Positions 1 to 6,837 of a stretch of DNA of 7,113 nucleotides are shown here, piece after piece (within the stretch, counting starts at the first letter, position 1; each line of letters begins with the position of its first letter). The stretch is from the NCBI GenBank assembly GCA_030592205.1, contig JAUVKA010000210.1, positions 1 through 7,113 on the forward strand, written 5' to 3'. The notes below the pieces were generated by a model. That model saw only the letters and a list, made by a program, of their open reading frames with translations. It was not told where the DNA came from and made no database searches. This stretch comes from Bacteroidota bacterium. GTDB lineage: Bacteria; Bacteroidota; Bacteroidia; Bacteroidales; UBA12481. The position numbers and the translations under genes were made by a program.

Positions 1-486
1 TGTAGGTAATCGTCATTTTCCCAATGGGTATACGGAGATTGAGTCCTGGGTAGATCGACACTTAAAATCAGGTTGTTACGAGACTCGCTCACCGGGATTA
101 GAAAATCCCGAAGGATCTGATATGCACGCATATGAGCATCACCTGGAAGAACAATTAATAATTCATGCCCTTGGTCTCCCTGGTAGGTTTCAGGCAGATA
201 CCAGCCTGTCTTGTATCTACCTTCAGGAGTTTTCATGCTGCCATTAAGCAATCCGGTTGTTGTATTTTCATACCAACGGATCTGATTACCTTGATCCCCT
301 CCAACCACCAGATCCAGATCTTTGTCGCCATCGAGGTCACCGGCACATATTGGCCAGGCACAGGCTGGTGGCACGGTTAAATGGGTTCGCCAAAACATGC
401 ATTTCAAATGTTGATTGCGCTGTCAGGCTTAATGAGAATGTAAAACAAAATAAAAAGAGAAATGTGATTTTAAATAATGGTCTCAT
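1..486 (-). pseudogene. Secreted FG-GAP/VCBS-repeat protein with possible C-terminal hydrolase region; frameshifted and cut by left edge
   Basis: Reading the minus strand from ATG at 486, a classic signal peptide appears (MRPLFKITFLFLFCFTFSLS, then LTA-Q), but this frame stops at 337-339 after 49 residues. The +1 frame, open from about 425 to the left edge, carries the recognisable domain: AWPICAGDLDGDKDLDLVVG, then GNQIRWYEN, an FG-GAP/VCBS calcium-binding repeat. Further on come GRYKTGWYLPETYQ and HELLIVLPGDAHM, which resemble the first strands of an alpha/beta-hydrolase or esterase; this last assignment is tentative. Removing one base (or adding two) would join signal peptide and repeat; the T4 run on the coding strand (plus 392-395) is a plausible site. 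The gene is therefore either a true pseudogene or carries a sequencing error. An in-frame ATG at 398 could start a shorter, unexported protein, but I see no ribosome site for it. Confidence 0.6.
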
Positions 487-706
487 AGTCAATTGATTTA
501 TAACAATTTTAAATCTTCCAGTTATATCAGCCAAGTAAAATCGACTGGCATACTTATGGGGTCGACGAACAACATCAAACTGAGGAATTTGTCTTTGTAG
601 CTTACTTATAGTTGTGAGACGACAATTTTCATTTAAATGCACACTTATAGAAATGTTTCGGAAGGTCAAATTTGGATTAAGGGTGTTATTATTGTAACAA
701 ACAATA

Positions 707-732
707 GATTCTAGCGTCTACTGAATAGAATC
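707..732. repeat. 7-bp perfect inverted repeat in the leader before the metallopeptidase-like gene
   Basis: GATTCTA (707-713) and TAGAATC (726-732) are perfect reverse complements around a 12-base loop, ending 14 bases before the ATG at 747. It could be an operator half-site pair or a small leader hairpin. It has no T tract, so it is not a terminator. A 7-bp AT-rich stem may occur by chance. The rest of the 487-746 gap shows only AT-rich DNA with an imperfect -7-like TATTATTG at 687-694. Confidence 0.25.
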
Positions 733-746
733 CAAAACAACTAAAA

Positions 747-2234
747 ATGAAAAGCTTACAATATAGACTATCATTTACTTTTATAACATTTATTCTTGTT
801 CGAACGCTTTCCTTTGCGCAGCCTGAGGTTCCCCAACAAGTGGTGATAATCTCTGAAATTCTAGATGAATTTCGAAAGAACGGTGATTCGATATGGCCTG
901 GATTTGATTTTTCATCCCAGACAGTACTTGTCTATGAACCAAATAATTGGGTCCTTTTACTTAATGCTGAAAGCAGGCCAAAGGGTTTTGAGAATATTCC
1001 GGGTGAATGGCCAGATCTCGGGGCGACCTCATATGTTTATTTCGGTAAGTACAAAGATCTATCCGGTCAGTTAACCTTTAATTATGATATTGATGGGCAT
1101 ACTACAGTTGCAATAGGACTTATTTCATCCAATTTTTCAATAGATTATCAGCTAGCAGAATATATTGTGCATGAATCTTTTCATCAGTTTCAGGCCTCAG
1201 AGTTTAATTCATTTCCTTATTACAGGGAAGAGTATTATCCGATATTAAATCCTGAAAATGCAGCTATGGCTTTTCTCGAAATGAGTTTCGGTCGCAAAGC
1301 CATCCTCTCAATGATCCAAAACAATACTAATGAAACTAAGGAAATGATAGCCAGGTTTTGTGCTATCAGGAAAGATAGATGGTCCCAAATGGACCCATTC
1401 ATTCAGAATTTTGAAATTGGACTTGAAAACAAGGAGGCAACAGCTGAATATGTCGGTAAATCCATTGCTAAAGTCTTCTTTCCAAATGAACAAGAGTATT
1501 GGGACTGGATATTAGAGGGCTTCAATCGAAGAATAGCGAATCATACTATTGCTCCAACTGATGTAGCCAGAAATAAGGTGTATCCTATAGGCCTGACTCA
1601 GGCCCTGATACTTGACTTTTTTCAAGTTGATTGGAAATCTGCAACCTCCAAAGCTGCAGAAACAGATGCGCTTTTTCAGATGCTTATTGACAGCCTTGAT
1701 TTTGATCAAAAATACCTTGATGCCACTGCATTGGAATTATTGGAGGGGAAAGAGTATTCTCAAGCATTAGAAGGATCGAATCAACTAACGGAGGAATATA
1801 AATTTGAGTTTAATAGCCAGTTTGAAGAATTTAAACATCAAGAGGGCATTCAATTTGAGTTTGTGGTTCCGTCAAATGGACTAAGCAGATCGAGATCAAG
1901 TAGCAGCTCACGCTACTATTTGCGTAGTGGAAAGGATATCTTTTGTAAGGACTATAAAATTTATTCTTTAAAAGGGGCCGACTTCATTATTCAGGTCTTT
2001 AAGAATGGCGTTTTTGAAACGAACGATTATAAGGGAAAACAAAAAGTAGTTTATTCTTTTCACCGGAATATAGGTAAGGTCATATTGAACAATAGGGAAG
2101 TGACTCTCAGTGAGAATGGTGTTCATGGATTTATGACCTTAGAAATTATTGATCAAGGACTTTCCTGTAAGATTGACCGCAAGGGAGTAATGTTAATTCA
2201 GGAAGGAAAAGTTCAAGTTGTCATATACCCATGA
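747..2234 (+). CDS. Secreted zinc-metallopeptidase-like protein (HESFH motif)
   Basis: This encodes a 495-residue protein that I cannot assign to a named family. Residues 1-24 form a signal peptide ending SFAQ, so export is expected. The central region has YIVHESFHQFQ, with HExxH at 142-146, the zinc-binding and catalytic signature of zincin peptidases. Downstream, KEATAEYVG (229-237) supplies Glu230 and Glu234 as candidates for the third, gluzincin-type ligand, about 85 residues on; that is inference. Residues 380-390 are a Ser/Arg-rich linker (RSRSSSSSRYY). After it comes a beta-rich C-terminal region of about 100 residues without a recognised fold. The start at 747 is chosen because the signal peptide begins there and an A-rich leader precedes it. 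It diverges from the frameshifted FG-GAP gene and has no same-strand partner within 100 bases. Peptidase activity is predicted from the motif only. Confidence 0.75.
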   Translation: MKSLQYRLSFTFITFILVRTLSFAQPEVPQQVVIISEILDEFRKNGDSIWPGFDFSSQTVLVYEPNNWVLLLNAESRPKGFENIPGEWPDLGATSYVYFGKYKDLSGQLTFNYDIDGHTTVAIGLISSNFSIDYQLAEYIVHESFHQFQASEFNSFPYYREEYYPILNPENAAMAFLEMSFGRKAILSMIQNNTNETKEMIARFCAIRKDRWSQMDPFIQNFEIGLENKEATAEYVGKSIAKVFFPNEQEYWDWILEGFNRRIANHTIAPTDVARNKVYPIGLTQALILDFFQVDWKSATSKAAETDALFQMLIDSLDFDQKYLDATALELLEGKEYSQALEGSNQLTEEYKFEFNSQFEEFKHQEGIQFEFVVPSNGLSRSRSSSSSRYYLRSGKDIFCKDYKIYSLKGADFIIQVFKNGVFETNDYKGKQKVVYSFHRNIGKVILNNREVTLSENGVHGFMTLEIIDQGLSCKIDRKGVMLIQEGKVQVVIYP

Positions 2235-2299
2235 TGAATCTTGCAACGACACCGTGCATAGATCTTTAAAAAGCAGGGTTAACTACTTCATCTCCATAA

Positions 2300-2428
2300 T
2301 CATCAATACAGGATTTCTATTCTCATAAAGGGATAAAACAACCCTTAGAAATTTACTTGGTTAATATTTCAAAAAAATATCAATTGCTTCAGCTTATTGA
2401 CGAGTTAAATAGAGAGGGCTTATTATGA
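2300..2428 (+). pseudogene. Remnant of a hicA-like toxin gene (C-terminal part only)
   Basis: A 42-codon open frame without a usable ATG runs from just after a stop at 2297-2299 to TGA at 2426-2428. It overlaps the hicB-like start as ATGA. Its end, SKKYQLLQLIDELNREGLL, resembles the last helix of Bacteroidota HicA mRNA-interferase toxins, which typically reads like ELKKYQ-I-x-x-I-I-x-x-L-x-x-E-G-L-L. The preceding IQDFYSHKGIKQPLEI resembles the strand before the catalytic His. The expected His-x-Pro-His-Pro stretch is absent, replaced by YLVNI. Upstream, stops at 2267 and 2297 interrupt the frame, and the 190-base gap leaves too little room for a full N-terminus. The position directly before an antitoxin gene fits the usual hicA-hicB order. 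The homology is by eye; an unrelated short open frame is the alternative. Confidence 0.45.
2411..2417 (+). promoter_or_regulatory. Ribosome binding site of the HicB-like gene
   Basis: The purine run AGAGAGG lies 7 bases before the ATG at 2425 and is one of the few Shine-Dalgarno-like sites in the window. It sits inside the hicA-like remnant, as expected when the antitoxin was translationally coupled to the toxin gene before it. Confidence 0.4.
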
Positions 2429-2772
2429 AAGATGTATTGAAATACAAAGAATATCTTGGAACAGTTCATTATAGTGCTGAAGATGAGGTTTTTTATGGAA
2501 AAATTGAGGGAGTAGAGGATCTGGTAAGCTTCGAGGGTAGTGATGTGAAGGAGTTAAAGGAGGCTTTTCATGAAGCTGTTGATGATTATGTTGAATTATG
2601 TGAAAGTACAGGTAAAACAATAGAAAAGACCTATAAAGGAAGTTTTAACATAAGGATCAAACCAGAGATTCATCGTAGTGCTGCACGGAAATCAGTAGAG
2701 TTAGGAATCTCACTGAATCAGTTAGTTGAAAAAGCGATGCAGGAGTTTTTGTCAGCTGATTTGGAGGCGTAA
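2425..2772 (+). CDS. HicB-family antitoxin, orphan
   Basis: This 115-residue protein has the two-part layout of HicB antitoxins. Residues 4-65 (YKEYLGTVHYSAEDEVFYGK, then an acidic helix KELKEAFHEAVDDYVELC) match the degenerate RNase-H-like fold that masks HicA. Residues 72-109 (GSFNIRIKPEIHRSAARKSV, then LGISLNQLVEKAMQEFL) form a ribbon-helix-helix DNA-binding domain of the kind HicB proteins use to repress their own operon. In a complete system HicB neutralises HicA, an mRNA-cleaving toxin with a dsRNA-binding-like fold. No intact hicA lies on either side: upstream is only a short remnant ending in an ATGA overlap with this start, and downstream a convergent unrelated gene begins 48 bases away. 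The protein may persist as a stand-alone repressor or as an anti-addiction factor. The family call is confident; the present role is inferred. Confidence 0.88.
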   Translation: MKDVLKYKEYLGTVHYSAEDEVFYGKIEGVEDLVSFEGSDVKELKEAFHEAVDDYVELCESTGKTIEKTYKGSFNIRIKPEIHRSAARKSVELGISLNQLVEKAMQEFLSADLEA

Positions 2773-2820
2773 TTTTAATATAATAGATAATCCGATGCTA
2801 ATTGACAGCAAGTATCTGTT

Positions 2821-4569
2821 TCACCTTAACATGTTACTTAAAATATTGTCAAGAACTTCATTATTCCTTTTCCCGGCTCCAATCATTCTAATATGAATTT
2901 GTCCGTCAGGATTAATAATTACGTGGGTTGGCAATGATTTTATCCCATAGGCTTTGATCACTTCCATGGCATCGGAAACCTGTTGGTAGGAAAATTCCTT
3001 CTTATTAAAAAACTCTTCAAGCCGGATTTTGTTGTCATTTGAAAATGCAATAAACACAACATCATCACCTTTATATTTCTCTACCAATTTGTTCAGATCA
3101 GGCATCTCAGCCCTGCAGGGACCGCAACCAAGATTCCAGAAATTTAACACTACCACCTTACCTCTGAGATCTTCCAAAGACAATTTTTGACCCTTCAAAC
3201 TTATCACATCGAACAAGGGGGCTTGACTTAAGCTTCTTTTTACTTCGGGTTTTGTTGTAGCCGGCTTTTTCTTTTGAACCTCTTTTGTCTCTTTGCCAAG
3301 CTTTGCATCCAGATATTCGTCAAATGTTTTACCACTTCTATCGTGGATGGCATGTACTACTCTGAGTTCAGCTTCAGCTTCTTTACTACCCAATTTGATT
3401 GCCTCAAGCAAAACAGATTCAGCTTCATAATAGTTTCTCAGGGCCATCCAGATTTGTCCCTCAAGTAGCTTTTTGTTGGCAGATTCCTGGTAACCATTCG
3501 ACTGGATAACAGTGGAAAGGGCATTGTCGTAATCACCTAATTGCTTCAATGCTGATGCCTTGTAGAAGGAAAGTTGGCTTAAAAACTGCCTCGTCATAAA
3601 TCCTTTAAGATCAAGATAAATTCGATTTTTGGCTTGAAGAAGTAGTTCTATCCCTTTGTCAGCTAATCCTATCACTTTTTTTGGATAGATAGACTCCTCA
3701 TGATATCTACCAGCTAACCGCAAATATGGTTGGGAGTCATCTGGGACTTCATCCATCCAGTTTCTACAAATACGTTCAAACAGTTCCAGGGAAACATTTT
3801 TTGAGTTCCTGCTGCCCAGATACATTTGAGCAAAACTCCTATCTGGGAATTTTGACACCATAGCGAGGTGTAGACTGTCCATTTCAGCTGCTCCTGAAGG
3901 ATTGTCAATTTTTCCTGCATATACCATGTATGAGTAACTGACCAGGGCTTGTGAAGTGAGATGGTGATCCGGGTATTTTCTAAGTAAACCTTTGATCTCT
4001 TGCCTTGATTTAGCTTCTTCACCTGCGAGCAGATATCCATAAGCAAGAGAATATCCTACTCCCAGACGGTCTTTTTTACGTAGTTTTTCCAATCCTTTTG
4101 CTTCCTCCAGTATCATTGAGCGTGCAGTATCCTCTCCATATTGGAAGGGATAGGGAAACCATTTATTTCGATATCCATAGCCCGGGTATTGGTCTTTAAC
4201 CATGTCTACTGATTTGTTGTACACCTCAATTTCAAGTCCGCCCCAGTCGAGGCCCATCGTTGATGCAGTGTATAAATAAATATTGATTGTCATGCAATCA
4301 TCAGGGATGGGAATAGTTGACTTGTATAGATCCTCCTGGAGTTCAAGAGTAAATTGGTGCCGACTGAAATCAAATTGCTTATCAACAAATGATACTGACG
4401 CGTAGATAGTTTCCTTAGGTGATAGAACTGATTTTGGGTGTCCAGGATTATACCAGACAGTTATTTTATCGCCGGAAGTAGGTTTTTGTGGAGAAAATCC
4501 TGAAACAGATTCCTGAGCTAATGCCAGTTGAGGAATCAGTACTAATAAAATGAGAGCTGTTTTTTTCAT
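2821..4569 (-). CDS. Periplasmic TlpA/ResA-type thiol-disulfide oxidoreductase with long N-terminal helical-repeat extension
   Basis: This is a 582-residue exported redox protein. The start at 4569 is preferred over an in-frame ATG ten codons upstream because it opens directly into the signal peptide MKKTALILLVLIPQLALAQ. Residues 20-120 look beta-rich, like an N-terminal accessory domain. Residues 145-410 are helical with TPR-like pairs (for example AYGYLLAGEEAKSRQEIKGL and LKQLGDYDNALSTVIQ). A Lys/Thr/Pro-rich linker (about 424-445) leads to a thioredoxin-fold domain, 450-582: LRGKVVVLNFWNLGCGPCRA has the redox pair Cys482/Cys485, and SLPTHVII supplies the cis-Pro at 547. Such domains reduce disulfides in periplasmic or membrane-attached partners, usually with electrons from a DsbD/CcdA-type protein. 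The partner is unknown; the helical repeats probably bind it. The gene diverges from the two-component operon across a shared promoter region, which suggests joint regulation. Confidence 0.9.
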   Translation of the reverse strand: MKKTALILLVLIPQLALAQESVSGFSPQKPTSGDKITVWYNPGHPKSVLSPKETIYASVSFVDKQFDFSRHQFTLELQEDLYKSTIPIPDDCMTINIYLYTASTMGLDWGGLEIEVYNKSVDMVKDQYPGYGYRNKWFPYPFQYGEDTARSMILEEAKGLEKLRKKDRLGVGYSLAYGYLLAGEEAKSRQEIKGLLRKYPDHHLTSQALVSYSYMVYAGKIDNPSGAAEMDSLHLAMVSKFPDRSFAQMYLGSRNSKNVSLELFERICRNWMDEVPDDSQPYLRLAGRYHEESIYPKKVIGLADKGIELLLQAKNRIYLDLKGFMTRQFLSQLSFYKASALKQLGDYDNALSTVIQSNGYQESANKKLLEGQIWMALRNYYEAESVLLEAIKLGSKEAEAELRVVHAIHDRSGKTFDEYLDAKLGKETKEVQKKKPATTKPEVKRSLSQAPLFDVISLKGQKLSLEDLRGKVVVLNFWNLGCGPCRAEMPDLNKLVEKYKGDDVVFIAFSNDNKIRLEEFFNKKEFSYQQVSDAMEVIKAYGIKSLPTHVIINPDGQIHIRMIGAGKRNNEVLDNILSNMLR

Positions 4570-4596
4570 AACAATTTGTAATTTAGATTGACAATA

Positions 4597-4604
4597 CAAA
4601 CCTA
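4597..4604 (-). promoter_or_regulatory. Candidate Bacteroidota -7 element for the TlpA-like gene
   Basis: On the minus strand this reads TAGGTTTG, a full match to the TAnnTTTG -7 consensus of Bacteroidota primary sigma factor. It ends 27 bases before the start at 4569. No convincing TTG -33 box sits at the usual spacing, which fits a promoter that needs an activator; phased TAAAT repeats lie about 36-62 bases upstream. Confidence 0.5.
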
Positions 4605-4639
4605 TGCCTTAAGTTATTCGGGTTTCGTTAAGCCATTAG

Positions 4640-4666
4640 TAAATACTCCTAAATAGTGTTAAATGG
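4640..4666. promoter_or_regulatory. Candidate OmpR-family operator: three direct repeats at 10-bp spacing
   Basis: TAAATAC (4640), TAAATAG (4650) and TAAATGG (4660) recur at exactly 10-base intervals, one helical turn, so the copies face the same side of DNA. Weaker flanking copies may exist at 4629 (TAAGCC) and 4670 (TGAAAAT). Tandem half-sites about 10-11 bases apart are the typical target of OmpR/PhoB-type winged-helix regulators, which bind as head-to-tail dimers. The array lies between the divergent candidate -7 elements and next to an OmpR-family two-component operon, so that regulator is the obvious candidate ligand. Binding is inferred, not shown. Confidence 0.5.
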
Positions 4667-4691
4667 TGATGAAAATGCGGCCCATGTTCTG

Positions 4692-4699
4692 TTAATTTG
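4692..4699 (+). promoter_or_regulatory. Possible -7 element for the histidine kinase operon
   Basis: TTAATTTG matches TAnnTTTG except at the second base and ends 23 bases before the ATG at 4723. No clear -33 box is seen. The direct-repeat array ends about 25 bases upstream, a position compatible with activation or autoregulation. Confidence 0.3.
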
Positions 4700-4722
4700 T
4701 ATTGGAACATAAGGTAAATTGT

Positions 4723-6096
4723 ATGAAAAAGAGATCATTCCGAATTTTTATAGCAATTACCAGTCTTGCAATTAGTGGACTAGTGGCTCTTCAGGTTTTC
4801 TGGTTTATAAGCTCCTATCAGCAAGAACGTGAGAGCTTCGAGAGGTTGGCAGACTATGCTGTTCGCCAGATAGAAGGAAAAATTTGGAATTATCTTTCTC
4901 CGGATTACCTGGTTCAGTCGACTAATTTTTCACAAATTGAGACTGATCTTGATATTGAGACTGATCAAGGAGCCCGACCAATAGCTGCATCAAAATTCCT
5001 GGGATATTATGTTGAGGGAAATGACTCCATCCCTCTTTATGCACCTAATTTTGTGAGGGATTCAATCACAGGAAAAGCTGTCGATTCATTAATCCGGGAT
5101 GTGCTTGTTGAATTGGATCTTCCCGGAGAGTATTTTTTCAAGGTGTACGATGCCAGAACTGATTCCCTGGTATATGAAAATGATCCTGCTAAATCAATCT
5201 CAGAGCCAGCCAAAGAAAGAGAAATCAAAGTAATTAATCCTTCCGGAGGGACTCAATATCAAACCGTAAGTATATTTCTACCAAACCGATCCGGGCAAAT
5301 TTTATTAAGAATGGGATGGATTTTGTTGGCAAATGTACTATTACTAGTTCTTATTGCCGGTTCATTTATTTTTGCCTTTAGGATTATTTTAAAGCAAAAA
5401 AGGATTCAGCAAATCAGAAAGGATTTTATAAGCAATCTTACCCATGAATTTAAGACCCCTGTAGCTACTGTTTCGCTGGCCCTGGATGGACTAATCGATT
5501 ATCCTATCGAAAAAGATCCGGGGAAGCGGGATGAATATCTGGCAATGGCCAGAAAGGAAAATAGCAGGCTTGGTTTAATGATCGAAAGAACTTTAAATAT
5601 CGCAGCTTATGAAAGAGGATCTATTCGTCTGAAGAAGGAATCGTTTGAGTTGAATGAGCTGATTTCCGAGGTGGTGTCAAATTTTGAGATCCATGTGCAA
5701 CACAGACAGGGCCAGTTGCTTACTGAATTCAATTCAAGGACTTCAATTATCACTGGCGACCGCGACCACCTTTTACATGTTATTTATAACCTGGTTGATA
5801 ATGCCAATAAATATTCTCCCGGCACTCCTCATATAATTGTCCGTACGGAACAGGGAAGTCCGGGATGGATAAGAATTTTAGTGTCAGATAAAGGGCAGGG
5901 TATTCCGGCTGATCGGCTCACCCGTATATTTGAACCTTTCACACGGGCCAAGGAAATTGCCAATACCGGGGTAAAAGGCTTTGGACTGGGTTTAGCCTAT
6001 GTGAAAAAAGTTATTGAGCTGCACGGGGGATCGATTACTGTGGAGAGCCATGAAAATGAAGGATCAATTTTTACTATTCAATTACCAGTATCATGA
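4723..6096 (+). CDS. Membrane sensor histidine kinase
   Basis: This 457-residue kinase has a transmembrane helix at about 8-30, a periplasmic sensor region at about 31-195 that I do not recognise, and a second helix at about 196-222. A short cytoplasmic linker leads to the HisKA dimerisation domain with the phospho-acceptor in SNLTHEFKTP (His241). The ATP-binding domain shows the N box HVIYNLVDNANKYS (Asn356, Asn360), G1 DKGQGIP (389-395), the F box RIFEPFTR and G2 GFGLGL (419-424), so all catalytic motifs are intact. The start ATG at 4723 begins MKKRSF directly before the first helix; a TTG seven codons upstream adds nothing recognisable. Its stop overlaps the next start by ATGA, so kinase and regulator are translationally coupled. 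It should autophosphorylate in response to an envelope signal and pass phosphate to that regulator. The signal is unknown; the divergent redox gene hints at envelope thiol or oxidative state. Confidence 0.93.
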   Translation: MKKRSFRIFIAITSLAISGLVALQVFWFISSYQQERESFERLADYAVRQIEGKIWNYLSPDYLVQSTNFSQIETDLDIETDQGARPIAASKFLGYYVEGNDSIPLYAPNFVRDSITGKAVDSLIRDVLVELDLPGEYFFKVYDARTDSLVYENDPAKSISEPAKEREIKVINPSGGTQYQTVSIFLPNRSGQILLRMGWILLANVLLLVLIAGSFIFAFRIILKQKRIQQIRKDFISNLTHEFKTPVATVSLALDGLIDYPIEKDPGKRDEYLAMARKENSRLGLMIERTLNIAAYERGSIRLKKESFELNELISEVVSNFEIHVQHRQGQLLTEFNSRTSIITGDRDHLLHVIYNLVDNANKYSPGTPHIIVRTEQGSPGWIRILVSDKGQGIPADRLTRIFEPFTRAKEIANTGVKGFGLGLAYVKKVIELHGGSITVESHENEGSIFTIQLPVS

Positions 6097-6797
6097 GAGA
6101 ATCATTTAGCATCTTGTTTGTTGAAGATGATCCCTATCTGGGAACAATCATAAAGGATCTGTTGGAGATTGAGGGTTTTAATATAATATTTCATAAAACT
6201 GCTGAATCAGCTTTGGAGGACTTCATGGGAAAGAAGGTTGATCTCTGTCTCCTGGATGTTATGTTGCCGGGAATGGATGGATTTGAATTGGGACGAAAGA
6301 TTCGATCGCTTAATAAAATTATCCCGATACTTTTTCTCACCGCGAAATCGCAGAAAGCAGATGTCATAGAGGGCTTTGTGGCTGGTGCAGATGATTATCT
6401 GAAAAAACCCTTCGCCATGGAAGAACTAGTTTTGAGGATCAGGGCATTGCTACGTCGTTCCAGTGGTATGGAATTCAATGAACCTGAATTTAAGAAATTC
6501 AGTTTTGGGAAGTATCACTTCAATCATCCTGAAAAGGTTCTTCAATATGATGGGAAATCCCATATTCTTACCCACCGGGAAAGCGAGATACTGAAATTAT
6601 TGTGTGAAAACCGGAATCAGCTTGTAGAACGGAACTTGATATTGGCCAAAGTTTGGGGTGATGACAGTTATTTCAATGCTCGTAGTATGGATGTTTTTCT
6701 TGCTAAGCTCAGGAAACATTTCAAGAATGATTCAGAAGTATCCATCACGAATGTTAGGGGACTGGGATTTAAGCTTTTTGTAAAGGATATTGATTAG
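6093..6797 (+). CDS. OmpR/PhoB-family response regulator
   Basis: This 234-residue transcription regulator has two domains. The receiver (about 5-120) has the acidic pair Glu11/Asp12, the phosphorylation site Asp55 in LLDVMLPGMDG, the switch Thr83 in FLTAK and the conserved Lys105-Pro106 in LKKPF. The C-terminal winged helix (about 135-231) has LTHRESEILKLLCENRNQLV, the recognition-helix region SMDVFLAKLRKHF and the wing NVRGLGFKLF, as in OmpR/PhoB members. All key residues are present, so it should be an active partner of the kinase whose stop it overlaps by 4 bases. Members bind tandem direct repeats with about 10-bp spacing, and such an array lies just upstream of this operon. Likely targets are therefore its own operon and the divergent TlpA-like gene; this is inference. 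Confidence 0.95.
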   Translation: MRESFSILFVEDDPYLGTIIKDLLEIEGFNIIFHKTAESALEDFMGKKVDLCLLDVMLPGMDGFELGRKIRSLNKIIPILFLTAKSQKADVIEGFVAGADDYLKKPFAMEELVLRIRALLRRSSGMEFNEPEFKKFSFGKYHFNHPEKVLQYDGKSHILTHRESEILKLLCENRNQLVERNLILAKVWGDDSYFNARSMDVFLAKLRKHFKNDSEVSITNVRGLGFKLFVKDID

Positions 6798-6837
6798 CAT
6801 TACTTCAGTCTATTATATTTTTTAGTAATTATGAGCT

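Noticed and set aside
165..496. Plus-strand open frames of 71 and 79 codons
   Set aside because: They lie opposite the FG-GAP coding sequence and have no signal, domain or ribosome site; they are antisense shadows.
487..669. Upstream minus-strand extension of the signal-peptide frame to an ATG at 669
   Set aside because: The extra 61 residues precede a strong signal peptide, which must be N-terminal, and show no domain; the ATG at 486 is the better start.
2328..2346. AAGGG/CCCTT hairpin as a terminator after the metallopeptidase-like gene
   Set aside because: Only 5 bp of stem, a 9-base loop, no T tract, and it lies inside the hicA-like remnant.
2773..2820. Bidirectional terminator between the convergent hicB-like and TlpA-like genes
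   Set aside because: The only pairing is a 4-bp TGCT/AGCA stem without flanking A or T tracts, which is too weak to call.
4570..4599. Ten-codon upstream start for the TlpA-like protein
   Set aside because: It would place MYCQSKLQIV before a perfect signal peptide and would put the start codon inside the candidate -7 element at 4597-4604.
4702..4722. TTG start for the histidine kinase, seven codons upstream
   Set aside because: The added residues are unrelated to the membrane segment, and the ATG at 4723 gives the normal MKKR start.
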